Of a stretch of DNA of 64,000 nt, positions 50,674 to 59,855 are shown in pieces. Location: assembly GCA_037071015.1 (NCBI GenBank), contig JBAMOY010000001.1, positions 434,001 through 498,000 of the forward strand, written 5' to 3'. This stretch comes from JBAMOY01 sp037071015 (lineage in GTDB: Bacteria > Bacillota_I > Bacilli_A > RF39 > UBA660). A program made the position numbers and the translations under genes. Below the pieces are notes generated by a model. It had not been told where the DNA came from and ran no database searches. It was given only the letters and a program-made list of their open reading frames with translations. Within the stretch, counting starts at the first letter, position 1. The number at the start of each line of letters is the position of its first letter.

Positions 50674-52048
50674 TTTAACAGTTAAAATATGGATTTATTT
50701 ATCGATTTTTTCAATTATTATTTTAGCTTTTTTGTGGTTTTTTCAAATTATATCACTCAACGGATATTACCGTTATGTTAAAGTTAAATCACTCAACAAA
50801 ATCACTTCAAAAATCACTAAAAAGATTGATGATCCTGATTATAAGGACTATTTAGATAATTTGTCATTTAGTAACGAAATTTGTATTGAACTATATCATA
50901 ATACCGACAGAGTTTATCAAACTAATAATAAAAAAGATTGCTTAATTGATAGTTATAACCATGATATTCAAGACTATAAGAACAATTTTTATTATTCCGA
51001 TTTAACTAGCAGTAATTTCGAAACGATTAATCCGCGTTTTAATAATAAAACACTTATTAGCGGGACTAAGATTAATAATAATATAACATTATTTGTTACA
51101 ACTTCACTAGTGCCATTAAATTCAAGTATTGATATTTTAAAACAACAACTGATATATATAACCATTTTAATTTTAATCTTAGCTTTTCTTATTTCTTTTT
51201 TCATTTCCAAAAAGATATCAAAACCAATTGTTAAAATTAGCCAAGCAGCTAAAGAACTACCTAATGGTGACTATAACATCGTGTTTGATACTAACACTAA
51301 TATTGCCGAAATTAATGATTTGACAGCTAACCTAAATTATGCTCGTGATGAGTTAGGAAAAACAGAAGAACTACGACGAGAATTATTAGCCAATGTTGGT
51401 CATGATTTGAAAACACCACTAACCATGATTAAAGCATATGCCGAAATGGCCAAAGATTTAAATAGTAACAACAAGAAAAAACGCAACGAAAATCTCGAGG
51501 TTATTATCGAAGAGAGCGATCGATTGAATAATTTAGTAAATGATATTTTAGAATTATCCAAATTACAAGCCAATATTAATGAATTAGAGATAACAACCTT
51601 TAATATAACAAAATTAATAAAGAGTATCATTAATCGATATAATGTTTTAAAAATAACCGAAGGTTATAATATTATCTTTGACTGTCATGATGATATCATG
51701 GTAGAGGGTGATAAAAAACGAATTGAGCAAGTTATTTATAATTTGATTAATAACGCAATCAATTATACTGGAGACAATAAAAGGGTCATTATTAGCATTA
51801 CCGAACGTAATTTGGATTATCGCATTTCAATTAGTGATAGTGGTAAAGGGATTGCCAAAAAAGACTTAAAATTAATTTGGGATAAATATTATAGAATCGA
51901 TAAAAATTATCAAAGAAAAGCCGTTGGCACTGGTTTAGGACTATCGATAGTTAAAAACATTCTAATAAAACATAAAAGTAATTATGGTGTTATTACGTCT
52001 AAGAAGGGCACAACTTTTTATTTCGATTTACCCAAAAAACAAAATTAA
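50654..52048 (+). CDS. Sensor histidine kinase
   Basis: 464 residues. Membrane helices at about 10-32 and 165-187 flank an extracellular sensor of about 130 residues. HAMP follows (KKISKPIVKISQAAKELPNGDY), then HisKA with the phospho-accepting His near residue 250 (ANVGHDLKTPLTMIKAYAEM), and HATPase with NLINNAINYT, SDSGKGIAKKDL and GTGLGLSIVKNIL. It pairs with the overlapping OmpR-type regulator. The ABC transporter genes that follow after a terminator are the likely target, as in bacitracin/peptide-sensing systems. Confidence 0.94.
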   Translation: MKLKKNSLTVKIWIYLSIFSIIILAFLWFFQIISLNGYYRYVKVKSLNKITSKITKKIDDPDYKDYLDNLSFSNEICIELYHNTDRVYQTNNKKDCLIDSYNHDIQDYKNNFYYSDLTSSNFETINPRFNNKTLISGTKINNNITLFVTTSLVPLNSSIDILKQQLIYITILILILAFLISFFISKKISKPIVKISQAAKELPNGDYNIVFDTNTNIAEINDLTANLNYARDELGKTEELRRELLANVGHDLKTPLTMIKAYAEMAKDLNSNNKKKRNENLEVIIEESDRLNNLVNDILELSKLQANINELEITTFNITKLIKSIINRYNVLKITEGYNIIFDCHDDIMVEGDKKRIEQVIYNLINNAINYTGDNKRVIISITERNLDYRISISDSGKGIAKKDLKLIWDKYYRIDKNYQRKAVGTGLGLSIVKNILIKHKSNYGVITSKKGTTFYFDLPKKQN

Positions 52049-52056
52049 TAAATATG

Positions 52057-52092
52057 AACTCGTTTCTTAAGAATAAAAGAAACGAGTTTTTA
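52057..52092 (+). terminator. Terminator after the two-component genes
   Basis: The 12-bp perfect stem AACTCGTTTCTT / AAGAAACGAGTT (52057-52068 with 52077-52088), 8-nt loop, then T's. Confidence 0.9.
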
Positions 52093-52129
52093 AATGTCCA
52101 AATTTCGAGATTTCTTAAATGGTTTTATC

Positions 52130-52147
52130 TTTTTCATCAATTTTTCA
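52130..52147 (+). promoter_or_regulatory. Tandem TTTTTCA repeat, candidate response-regulator site
   Basis: TTTTTCA at 52130-52136 and again at 52141-52147, spaced 11 bp start to start, the helical period used by OmpR/PhoB-type dimers. It lies about 60 bp before the permease gene and after the terminator of the two-component genes. Confidence 0.5.
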
Positions 52148-52207
52148 CAAAGAGAACACAATAATGTCACGTTTAAAAACTAAAATTATTATAGAAAGGA
52201 GATTAAA

Positions 52208-53653
52208 ATGTATATATTTAAAAACGCTTGGATAAATATTAAAAGAAATAAAGGAAGAAATATTTTAATCGGTATTATCATTACTGTGATTACTGCTAGT
52301 TCATGTATTGCTTTAGCGATTAATAAAAGTGGTAATCTATTAGTCGATAGTTATAAAAATAGTAATCCGTTAGAGATATCTTTTAGTCTAGATCAACAGC
52401 AATTACGCAGTTTAGATGATAATGCTAAAAATAATTTCATAATGTTAACAGTTGATGATATTGAAAAATATGGTGATTCAACTTTAGTTTCAGATTACTA
52501 CTATTATAAAGAGACATCCTTATCTTCTAATGATATTGATCCGGTAAGTTTAGAGAATTTTTTTAATGATGATAAACCCGATGACGATAACAATTTGACT
52601 GCTAAAGATGGTCAAAAAAATGATATGAAAAATGGTGATTTTCGTATTACAGGCTATTCTGACCCTGCTTATATTACTTCTTTTGTTAATGGAACTACAA
52701 AAATCAAGGATGGTTCTATGTTTGCCAAAGATAGCAAAGAAGATGTTGCTATTATTAGTGAGGCATTAGCGGAAGAAAATGAATTAGCTGTAGGAGATAA
52801 AATAACTTTCTATTCTACCAATGACAGTGAAAAGGAAATTGAATTAGAGATCGTCGGTATTTTTGAAAATACAACTGACGATAGTGAAAATAACTTTATG
52901 GGTATGAATATGATGAATAGTGATAATCAAATTTATACAACTTACAATGTTATTAATAGTATCGTGGCTAACGATAGCGACGAACGTAATTTTCACAATT
53001 TAATCAATGTCAAATATTATTTAGAAGATAACAATAATTTAGCAGCCTTTGAAACTGAAGTTCGCGATAAGGGTCTAGCCGATTATTATACTATCATAAC
53101 TAACGAAGATGAGATTACTAGTACTTTAAACCCTATTAAAAATATTGGTAATTTTTCTATTACATTTTTAATTGTTATTTTAATTGTTGGTAGTATTATC
53201 CTTGCGATTATTCATATGATCAACATTCGTGAACGTAAATATGAAATTGGTGTTTTAAGAGCTATTGGTATGAGTAAATTTAAGGTCACATGCCAATTAC
53301 TAATCGAAATATTTATTATTTCTATTATTTCTTTAGTATTAGGCACCGGTATTGGAATTTTGACTGCTCAACCGGTTACTAACAAAATGTTAAGTCAAGA
53401 AATTAATAATCTTAAAAATCAGCAAATTAGCCAAGCTGAAAATTTTGGTGGACAGGGTTTTGAACGTCGGGCTTTTCGACCAAATGAATCGATGGATAAT
53501 ACTAACTACGTAGATAGTTTAACCGTTAAAATCGATCTTTTAACTATTGGTCAGTTATTCTTAGTTACTATATTTTTAACTGCAGTTAGTGGAACAGTCG
53601 CAATAATGTTTGTTAATAAATATGAACCAAACAAGATATTACAAAATAGATAG
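52208..53653 (+). CDS. MacB/FtsX-type ABC transporter permease
   Basis: 481 residues. An N-terminal helix (NILIGIIITVITASSCIALAINKSG) is followed by an extracellular MacB_PCD-like domain of about 290 residues rich in Asp/Asn, then three membrane helices of the FtsX domain (EIGVLRAIGMSKFKVTCQLLIEIFIISIIS). AAAGGAG precedes the start. With the ATPase next door it forms a type VII ABC (MacB) machine that exports, extracts or senses peptides or envelope components. Likely under control of the adjacent two-component system. Confidence 0.9.
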   Translation: MYIFKNAWINIKRNKGRNILIGIIITVITASSCIALAINKSGNLLVDSYKNSNPLEISFSLDQQQLRSLDDNAKNNFIMLTVDDIEKYGDSTLVSDYYYYKETSLSSNDIDPVSLENFFNDDKPDDDNNLTAKDGQKNDMKNGDFRITGYSDPAYITSFVNGTTKIKDGSMFAKDSKEDVAIISEALAEENELAVGDKITFYSTNDSEKEIELEIVGIFENTTDDSENNFMGMNMMNSDNQIYTTYNVINSIVANDSDERNFHNLINVKYYLEDNNNLAAFETEVRDKGLADYYTIITNEDEITSTLNPIKNIGNFSITFLIVILIVGSIILAIIHMINIRERKYEIGVLRAIGMSKFKVTCQLLIEIFIISIISLVLGTGIGILTAQPVTNKMLSQEINNLKNQQISQAENFGGQGFERRAFRPNESMDNTNYVDSLTVKIDLLTIGQLFLVTIFLTAVSGTVAIMFVNKYEPNKILQNR

Positions 53654-53662
53654 GAGGTAAAA

Positions 53663-54313
53663 ATGTTAACAGTAGATAATTTGTCCTTTACATACGATGG
53701 AATTAAATATGTCCTAAAAGATATAAATTTGAATTTTGAACCTGGAAATATTTATGGTATTTTTGGCAAAAGTGGGGCAGGTAAGACCACTCTGCTGTCA
53801 TTGTTAGCTGGTTTAGAAGTTGCAACTAATGGTGCAATAATATATAATGGTCACGATTTGTCTAGCCTTGATCGTAATAAATATCGCTCACAGAATATTG
53901 GTGTTATTTTTCAAAGTTTTAATTTATTACCACATTTGACAGCGGTGGAAAATGTTATTCTATCAATCGATATTAGTAATATTAAATGTGATGATAAAAA
54001 GAAAAAAGCAATGTCTTTACTGAAAAAAGTTGGTATTGATGAAACCAAAGCTAATCGTCGCATTCTTCATTTGTCTGGGGGAGAACAACAGAGGGTATCA
54101 ATTGCACGCGCACTTGCTAATGAGTCAGAAATTATTTTAGCTGATGAACCTACTGGTAATTTAGATAAAGACACAGAAAAAGACGTTATAGATTTATTAA
54201 CTAAGCTTGCACATCATGATAAAAAGTGCGTTATTATCATTTCCCACTCTAATAAAGTAAAAGAAAATGTCGATTTTAGTTATAACTTACATAATGGTAA
54301 AATTATTAATTAA
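53663..54313 (+). CDS. ABC transporter ATPase (MacB/LolD-type)
   Basis: 216 residues, complete nucleotide-binding domain: Walker A GIFGKSGAGKTTLLSLLAGL, Q-loop IFQSFNLLPHLT, signature LSGGEQQRVSIARALA, Walker B EIILADEPTGNLD, and the H-loop IIISHS. AGGAGGTAA lies before the start, 9 bp after the permease. It powers the MacB-type permease encoded upstream. Confidence 0.95.
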   Translation: MLTVDNLSFTYDGIKYVLKDINLNFEPGNIYGIFGKSGAGKTTLLSLLAGLEVATNGAIIYNGHDLSSLDRNKYRSQNIGVIFQSFNLLPHLTAVENVILSIDISNIKCDDKKKKAMSLLKKVGIDETKANRRILHLSGGEQQRVSIARALANESEIILADEPTGNLDKDTEKDVIDLLTKLAHHDKKCVIIISHSNKVKENVDFSYNLHNGKIIN

Positions 54314-54337
54314 AAGCATACTGTAATATGCTTTTTT
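54312..54337 (+). terminator. Terminator after the ABC genes
   Basis: Stem AAAAGCATA/TATGCTTTT (54312-54320 with 54327-54335), loop CTGTAA, T run. Confidence 0.85.
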
Positions 54338-54377
54338 CTTTTTATCAGTCGTGATATAATAAGAAAGGTGATTATAT

Positions 54378-55319
54378 ATGCTAAATATTTATAAAACAAA
54401 TATTGAGGGAAAAACAACCAAGGTTAAAGATATTTCTCAAAATAGTTGGATTGAACTTATTAATCCAACTCAAGCGGAAATTAAACAAGTTGTCGATATA
54501 ACCAAAACGGACGAAGATTTAATTATGAAATTATTAGATGATGAAGAATTACCGAGAATTGAGACTACTGAGAATGCTACTTTAATCGTTGTTGATACAC
54601 CATATTTGGCCGATAGTACATATAAACATAAGTATGATACATATCCAATCGGTTTAATTATCAATAATCAAAATTATTTTATAACTGTATCGCTAAAGGA
54701 TTTAGGTCTATTAAATGATTTTAAAAAAAACAAAGTCAAAGAATTCTATACTGATAAAAAAACTCGCTTTGTAATTCAAATTTTACTAAAAATTGCTGGT
54801 TTATATCAAAAAGAATTAAAAGATATTAATAACGATATTCATAAAAAAGAGAAAACCTTATCAAAATCAACTAACAATAAAGAATTAATTTATTTACTTA
54901 ATATTGAAAAAACTCTAGTATATTTTACAACCTCGCTAAAAGCTAATGATGTAGTATTAGATAAATTATATAGAGGTAATGTGATAAAACTTTATGACGA
55001 GGATTTAGAATTGTTAGATGATGCTATTATTGAAAACAAACAAGGAATTGAGATGGCTAATATATATAGAGAAATTTTAACTAGTATGACAGATACATAT
55101 GCGACAATTATATCTAATAATTTAAATGATATTATGAAATTTTTAGCTAGTATTACCATTGTATTTTCAATTCCAACTATGATTGCCTCATTTCTAGGTA
55201 TGAATGTTTCACTAGGGTCATTTGCCAATAATGACTATAGTTTTATTCTAATCATAGTAATTTCATTTATCATAGCAGGAATAATAGCATGGATACTAAA
55301 AAAGAAGGATATGTTATAA
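54378..55319 (+). CDS. corA: CorA-family magnesium transporter
   Basis: 313 residues. A large cytosolic alpha/beta-helical domain is followed by two C-terminal membrane helices. The pore signature GMN is in IASFLGMNVSLGSF and the end is a basic Lys cluster (KKKD). Transports Mg2+ and perhaps Co2+/Ni2+. TATAAT (54355-54360) lies 17 nt from the ATG. Its stop codon overlaps the ATG of the PAP2 gene by one base. Confidence 0.93.
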   Translation: MLNIYKTNIEGKTTKVKDISQNSWIELINPTQAEIKQVVDITKTDEDLIMKLLDDEELPRIETTENATLIVVDTPYLADSTYKHKYDTYPIGLIINNQNYFITVSLKDLGLLNDFKKNKVKEFYTDKKTRFVIQILLKIAGLYQKELKDINNDIHKKEKTLSKSTNNKELIYLLNIEKTLVYFTTSLKANDVVLDKLYRGNVIKLYDEDLELLDDAIIENKQGIEMANIYREILTSMTDTYATIISNNLNDIMKFLASITIVFSIPTMIASFLGMNVSLGSFANNDYSFILIIVISFIIAGIIAWILKKKDML

Positions 55320-55930
55320 TGCGCAAACGTGATCAATTAATTATTTATACAGTTTCATTATGTATTTTAATTATACTATTTTTTACTAATCAATTATTAG
55401 ATACAGATATTCTTATATATAATTTTATTAGCCGCTTTATCAAACCTAATATTACTAAATTCTTTATTGTTATAACTGAATTAGGAGATTATATCGGTGT
55501 CTTTATAGCTACGATTATCATTTTGATATACAACCACAAATATAATACTAAAAGAAATACATCGCTAATAATATTACTAGTCCTTTGCTCATTATACGTC
55601 TTAATTAGCAAAAATATTTTTCAAAGACCACGCCCCGATATTCTACAATTAATTGATATCGATGGATTTAGTTTTCCGTCCGGGCATTCAACTTTTAGTA
55701 TCGCCATTTATGGCTATTTAATATATTTGATGAGTAAAGATAATAACCAATGGCGTAAGTGTATTATTATAACTTTGTTAACTCTTTTGATTATATGCAT
55801 CGGTTTGAGTCGAATCTATCTGGGTGTTCATTATTTTAGTGATGTTTTAGCCGGATTTATTTCTGGACTGATCATTTTGAATTTAGTATTAGTAATCGAA
55901 AATCGTTTTATAATTAGGAGTGATAATTAA
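55319..55930 (+). CDS. PAP2-family membrane phosphatase
   Basis: 203 residues. ATG at 55319 (TAATG overlap with corA) preceded by AAGAAGGA; an earlier ATG at 55289 lies inside corA and adds no helix. Six membrane helices and the three phosphatase motifs: KNIFQRPRPDI, the SFPSGHSTFSIA His motif, and SRIYLGVHYFSDVLAG. Candidate undecaprenyl-pyrophosphate or phosphatidate phosphatase; either would fit the glycan and lipid genes in the window. Confidence 0.9.
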   Translation: MRKRDQLIIYTVSLCILIILFFTNQLLDTDILIYNFISRFIKPNITKFFIVITELGDYIGVFIATIIILIYNHKYNTKRNTSLIILLVLCSLYVLISKNIFQRPRPDILQLIDIDGFSFPSGHSTFSIAIYGYLIYLMSKDNNQWRKCIIITLLTLLIICIGLSRIYLGVHYFSDVLAGFISGLIILNLVLVIENRFIIRSDN

Positions 55931-56863
55931 ATGATTTATGTCTTATATGGTTTAGAAAAGGTTTTAATTAATCGTGAACTTGATAAAATAATCGAAGCAA
56001 ATAAACTAAGTTCGGATAGTATTATTAAATACGATTTAGATGAAACAAGTTTAAATTTTATATTAGATGATGCTGAAACTTATTCTTTGTTCGACGAAAA
56101 CAAGATTATTATCGTTGAGAATGCCTATATATTTACTGGTAAAAAAGGTCCCGAACAAGATATAGCCAATTTAGAGAAGTATCTTGCTAACCCTAATCCA
56201 AGCACCGTTTTAATATTTAGTGTGATAACAGATAAATTAGATGAACGCAAAAAAATTGTTAAAACTGCTAAAAAAATAGGTCAAGTTAAACAGCTGGAAG
56301 TACGTGATTGTGCTCATTTTGTCAAAGATTTATTTGAGCCATATACAGTTAACTCTAATGATATTGATTTATTAATTAAAAGAGTAGGGAATAATATCGA
56401 CATTTTAAATAACGAAATAACTAAAATTAAACTTTATAAAGGTGAAGAACATACAATAACAACTGATGATATTATGTCTTTGACAACTCAAACAATTGAT
56501 ACGGATATTTTTAAGTTTATCGATAATATTATAAGCAATAATAAAAGTCAAGTTTTAGAAACATACAATGAATTAATTAAAATAGGTGAAGAACCGATTA
56601 AAATTATTGTAATGTTAGCCAATCAATTTCGCCTTATGTATCAAGTTAAGGGTTTAACCAGAAAAGGATACAGTGAAAAGGATATTGCCAAAATGCTAGA
56701 TATTCATCCTTATCGTGTTAAATTAGCTTTAGGTAAAAGTAAGAATTTTTCTGATAATAAAATTTTAAATACATTAAGTCAATTGGCCGACTTAGATTGT
56801 AAAATAAAAAAAGGAGAGATTGATAAACATCTCGGTTTAGAATTATTTATTTTGAACATTTAA
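55931..56863 (+). CDS. holA: DNA polymerase III delta subunit
   Basis: 310 residues, HolA-type clamp-loader subunit with a degenerate AAA+ fold. Begins MIYVLYGLEKVLINRELDKII, then LFDENKIIIVENAYIFTG, and a C-terminal helical collar (EEPIKIIVMLANQFRLMYQVK, MLDIHPYRVKLALGKSKNF). It starts directly after the PAP2 stop with AGGAGTG before it. Convergent with rarA, another replication-linked AAA+ protein. Confidence 0.9.
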   Translation: MIYVLYGLEKVLINRELDKIIEANKLSSDSIIKYDLDETSLNFILDDAETYSLFDENKIIIVENAYIFTGKKGPEQDIANLEKYLANPNPSTVLIFSVITDKLDERKKIVKTAKKIGQVKQLEVRDCAHFVKDLFEPYTVNSNDIDLLIKRVGNNIDILNNEITKIKLYKGEEHTITTDDIMSLTTQTIDTDIFKFIDNIISNNKSQVLETYNELIKIGEEPIKIIVMLANQFRLMYQVKGLTRKGYSEKDIAKMLDIHPYRVKLALGKSKNFSDNKILNTLSQLADLDCKIKKGEIDKHLGLELFILNI

Positions 56864-56894
56864 AAAAGAAACATTAGTTATCGTGTTTCTTTTT
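56863..56894. terminator. Bidirectional terminator between holA and rarA
   Basis: The 11-bp stem AAAAAGAAACA / TGTTTCTTTTT (56863-56873 with 56884-56894) has a 10-nt loop and T runs in both reading directions. Confidence 0.82.
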
Positions 56895-58094
56895 GTTTAT
56901 GTTATCGTATACATTTTTTAGACTTTGCTCATATTTACTGGTTGTCTTAGGTTGATAATAATGACGTCCTCGTAAATTTTCGGGCATATACTCCTGTAAA
57001 ACCCAACCATTAGGGAAATTGTGAGGGTATTTGTAATCTTTAGAATTGGTTTTAATATGATTTGGAACATTGCCAGTATTACCACTGCGAATATCATTTA
57101 AAGCTTCGTCTAACGCCAAATGAGCTGAATTAGATTTAGGTGATAAAGCCATTTCGACGACAATTGTTCCTAATGGTATGCGTGCTTCTGGTAGTCCTAA
57201 TCGCTCACAAGCATTGATGGCAGCCATAACTTTAGGACCGATACTCGGGTTAGCTAGGCCGATGTCTTCGTAGGCAATAACGGCCAAACGCCGAAAGATA
57301 ATATCTAGATCGCCTGCTTCAATTAGTCTAGCTAGATAATGAAGTGCTGCATCAACGTCACTACCACGAATGGATTTTTGAAGTGCACTAATAACATCAT
57401 AATAGCCATCGTCATTTTTATCGTGAAATAGAACTGGTTTGGTATTAATATTTTTAATTAATTCCTCATCAATGTTATGCTTGTTTTCTGAAAAATAAGC
57501 AACTTCCAACAGGTTATATGCGTGACGTAAATCGCCACCAGAAGCTGCAATAATTAAATTAATAGCTTTTTTATCGATAGAAACGCCCTTTAGGTAATCA
57601 CTATTTATAGCTTTAGTGATACCTTTTTGAATATCTTTATTACTTAATTCTTTTAATTCAAATATTTGACAACGACTTCTAATGGCTGGATTGATAGAGT
57701 GATAAGGATTAGATGTAGTCATACCAATTAGAGTAATAATGCCATTTTCTAAATACGGTAGTAATAAATCTTGTTTATCTTTATTTAAACGATGAATTTC
57801 ATCCATAATAACTACTAGATTACCAAACATTTTAGCTTCTTCAACGACAACATCAAAATCTTTTTTGTTATTGATAACAGCATTCAACATTCTGTATCTT
57901 AATCCCAACTCGTTAACAATGGCTAAAGCGGTCGTGGTTTTGCCAGTGCCTGGTTTACCATAAAGAATCATAGAAAATAATTTTTGATTGCGAATTAAAT
58001 TAGTTAGAATTTTATTTTTTCCAAATAAATGCTCTTGTCCTAAAATATCTTTTGTTGTTTTAGGCCGCATTTTTAGTGCTAATGGTTCATTCAT
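56874..58094 (-). CDS. rarA: Replication-associated recombination protein RarA (MgsA)
   Basis: 406 residues. AAA+ ATPase: MRPKTTKDILGQEHLFG, Walker A LYGKPGTGKTTTALAI, Walker B LVVIMDEIHRLNKD, sensor 1 ITLIGMTTSNPY. The C-terminal RarA/WRNIP1 tetramerisation part has FHDKNDDGYYDVISALQKSIRGSDVDAALHYLARLIEAGD and AYEDIGLANP. It acts at stalled replication forks. The gene is alone on the minus strand and divergent from the Xer-type recombinase. Confidence 0.95.
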   Translation of the reverse strand: MNEPLALKMRPKTTKDILGQEHLFGKNKILTNLIRNQKLFSMILYGKPGTGKTTTALAIVNELGLRYRMLNAVINNKKDFDVVVEEAKMFGNLVVIMDEIHRLNKDKQDLLLPYLENGIITLIGMTTSNPYHSINPAIRSRCQIFELKELSNKDIQKGITKAINSDYLKGVSIDKKAINLIIAASGGDLRHAYNLLEVAYFSENKHNIDEELIKNINTKPVLFHDKNDDGYYDVISALQKSIRGSDVDAALHYLARLIEAGDLDIIFRRLAVIAYEDIGLANPSIGPKVMAAINACERLGLPEARIPLGTIVVEMALSPKSNSAHLALDEALNDIRSGNTGNVPNHIKTNSKDYKYPHNFPNGWVLQEYMPENLRGRHYYQPKTTSKYEQSLKNVYDNINKKKHDN

Positions 58095-58208
58095 AATATC
58101 ACCTTTTTATATTTTAACAAAAAATGAGATAAATGCCTAGTAACATTTCTTATTTTGAAAGTGAAATCTTATTTTTATGTTATAATTAATATAGTTGGTG
58201 GTGACATT

Positions 58209-59081
58209 ATGAAAGAAGAAATAGATGCTTTTAAAACTTATTTATTGATTGATAAAAAATATAGTAATAATACGATTATGTCTTACGAAAACGATTTAAA
58301 AAAATTCGATTATCATGTTCAAAAGCAAATTAGTACTATATCTAAACAAGATATCCTTGATGTCTTAAAAAAATTAAATGATGAGAATTTGAGTGATGCA
58401 AGTATTAATCATTTTATTTCGTCAGTTCGATCTTTTTATAAGTTTTTAGTTATTAATAAATTTGTTAAAGAAAATATTATGGATTTTATTGCGTCTCCCA
58501 AACGGAACAAACATTTACCAAAAGTATTATCAATTGAGGAAATCAACAAGTTACTAAATATTCCTCTTAATAATGCCTTTGATTATCGTAATAAAGCCAT
58601 TTTAGAATTGATGTATGCTACTGGTTTAAGAGTCAGTGAATTAAGTGAATTAAAAGTAAATGATGTCAATTTAAATATGGCTATTGTTAGAACTTTAGGA
58701 AAAGGTAGTAAAGAGAGAGTAATTCCACTAGGAGATTATGCTTTATACTATTTAAAGATTTATTTAAATGATTATCGATCACAATTATTAAAGAGGCATT
58801 TATCTGATTATTTATTTTTAAATAATCACGGAAAAAAGTTATCGCGTCAAGGTTTATTTAAAATCATACAGTCCTTAGCGCATCAGCAACAAATCAATAA
58901 AGAAATATCACCCCACACCTTAAGGCATTCATTTGCAACTCATCTTTTAAATGGTGGTGCTGATTTGCGAAGTATTCAAGAATTATTAGGACATTCCGAT
59001 ATATCAACCACTCAAATTTATACACATATTTCTAATCAAAAACTAAACGAAGACTATCACCAATTTCATCCTCATGGCTAA
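58209..59081 (+). CDS. Tyrosine recombinase, XerC/XerD type
   Basis: 290 residues from ATG 58209 (GGTGGTGACATT before it); a frame-extending ATG at 58155 lies upstream of the -10 TATAAT. N-terminal SAM-like DNA-binding domain (FKTYLLIDKKYSNNTIMSYENDLKKF) and catalytic domain with Arg in ATGLRVSELSEL, Lys in GKGSKERVIPL, HTLRHSFATHLL (His, Arg), LGHSDISTTQIYTHIS (His, Tyr nucleophile). Size and motifs match chromosomal Xer proteins that resolve dimers at dif. Whether it is XerC or XerD is not clear. Overlaps the AlkD-like gene. Confidence 0.9.
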   Translation: MKEEIDAFKTYLLIDKKYSNNTIMSYENDLKKFDYHVQKQISTISKQDILDVLKKLNDENLSDASINHFISSVRSFYKFLVINKFVKENIMDFIASPKRNKHLPKVLSIEEINKLLNIPLNNAFDYRNKAILELMYATGLRVSELSELKVNDVNLNMAIVRTLGKGSKERVIPLGDYALYYLKIYLNDYRSQLLKRHLSDYLFLNNHGKKLSRQGLFKIIQSLAHQQQINKEISPHTLRHSFATHLLNGGADLRSIQELLGHSDISTTQIYTHISNQKLNEDYHQFHPHG

Positions 59082-59784
59082 AACAATTTGGAACAATACT
59101 AATTATCAGCAGTTTGTCGATGAATTAAAAAATTATGGTGATAGCAAGTATAGAGAATTTCATTTTAAACTGCTTAATAGCGATGTAAAATTATTAGGTG
59201 TAAGGACACCAATTTTAAAGAAAATAGCCAAAGATTTATGTGGGAAAGATTATCAGGGATGGCTAAAATATAATCGTCACGATTATTATGAAGAAACAGT
59301 TATTCATGGATTAGTTATAACAACAATTAAAACATCATGGGAAGAATTTATCATTGCCTTTGATCATTTTGTCACTTATATAGATAATTGGGCTACTTGT
59401 GACATTGTATGCGCTAATGCTAAAATATTTAAAAAGTATCAGAAACAAGGATTAGAATATATTAAAGCCTGTCTTCACTATAAAAATATTTGGAAGCAGC
59501 GTGTTGGACTAGTATTGCTTTTAGACTTTTATATTAATGATGAATATATAAACAAAATTTTTGAACTAGCGGATCAAGTTAATAGTGCTAATTATTATGT
59601 TAAAATGGCTAAAGCTTGGCTAATATCCATTTGTTATATTAAATATCCATCAATAACAGAGGAATTTTTATATCACACCAAAATGGACAATTGGACCTTA
59701 AATAAAACTATTAGTAAAATCTGTGATTCTAAACGAGTTAATGAAACCGATAAATTAAGATTAAAAAAAACGTTTAAACGTTAA
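59074..59784 (+). CDS. AlkD-like DNA alkylation repair protein
   Basis: 236 residues made of HEAT-like helical repeats: KYREFHFKLLNSDVKLLGVRTPILKKIAKDLC, then DHFVTYIDNWATCDIVCANAKIF and the DFYINDEYI region. This is the DNA alkylation repair (AlkD/AlkC) family, glycosylases that release bulky N3/N7 alkyl purines. Trp and Asp residues in YIDNWATCD fit the active-site region. Starts 8 bp inside the recombinase gene, so both are on one transcript. Confidence 0.88.
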   Translation: MAKTIWNNTNYQQFVDELKNYGDSKYREFHFKLLNSDVKLLGVRTPILKKIAKDLCGKDYQGWLKYNRHDYYEETVIHGLVITTIKTSWEEFIIAFDHFVTYIDNWATCDIVCANAKIFKKYQKQGLEYIKACLHYKNIWKQRVGLVLLLDFYINDEYINKIFELADQVNSANYYVKMAKAWLISICYIKYPSITEEFLYHTKMDNWTLNKTISKICDSKRVNETDKLRLKKTFKR

Positions 59785-59800
59785 TAAAAGCCTCGAAACA

Positions 59801-59828
59801 TTGACTTTTAATACCACTTTGATATAAT
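59801..59828 (+). promoter_or_regulatory. Promoter of the hybrid histidine kinase gene
   Basis: TTGACT (59801-59806), 16-bp spacer, TATAAT (59823-59828). The ATG at 59856 follows ATAGGAGGA. Confidence 0.75.
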
Positions 59829-59855
59829 CAATATAGAGTAGTAATAGGAGGATTT

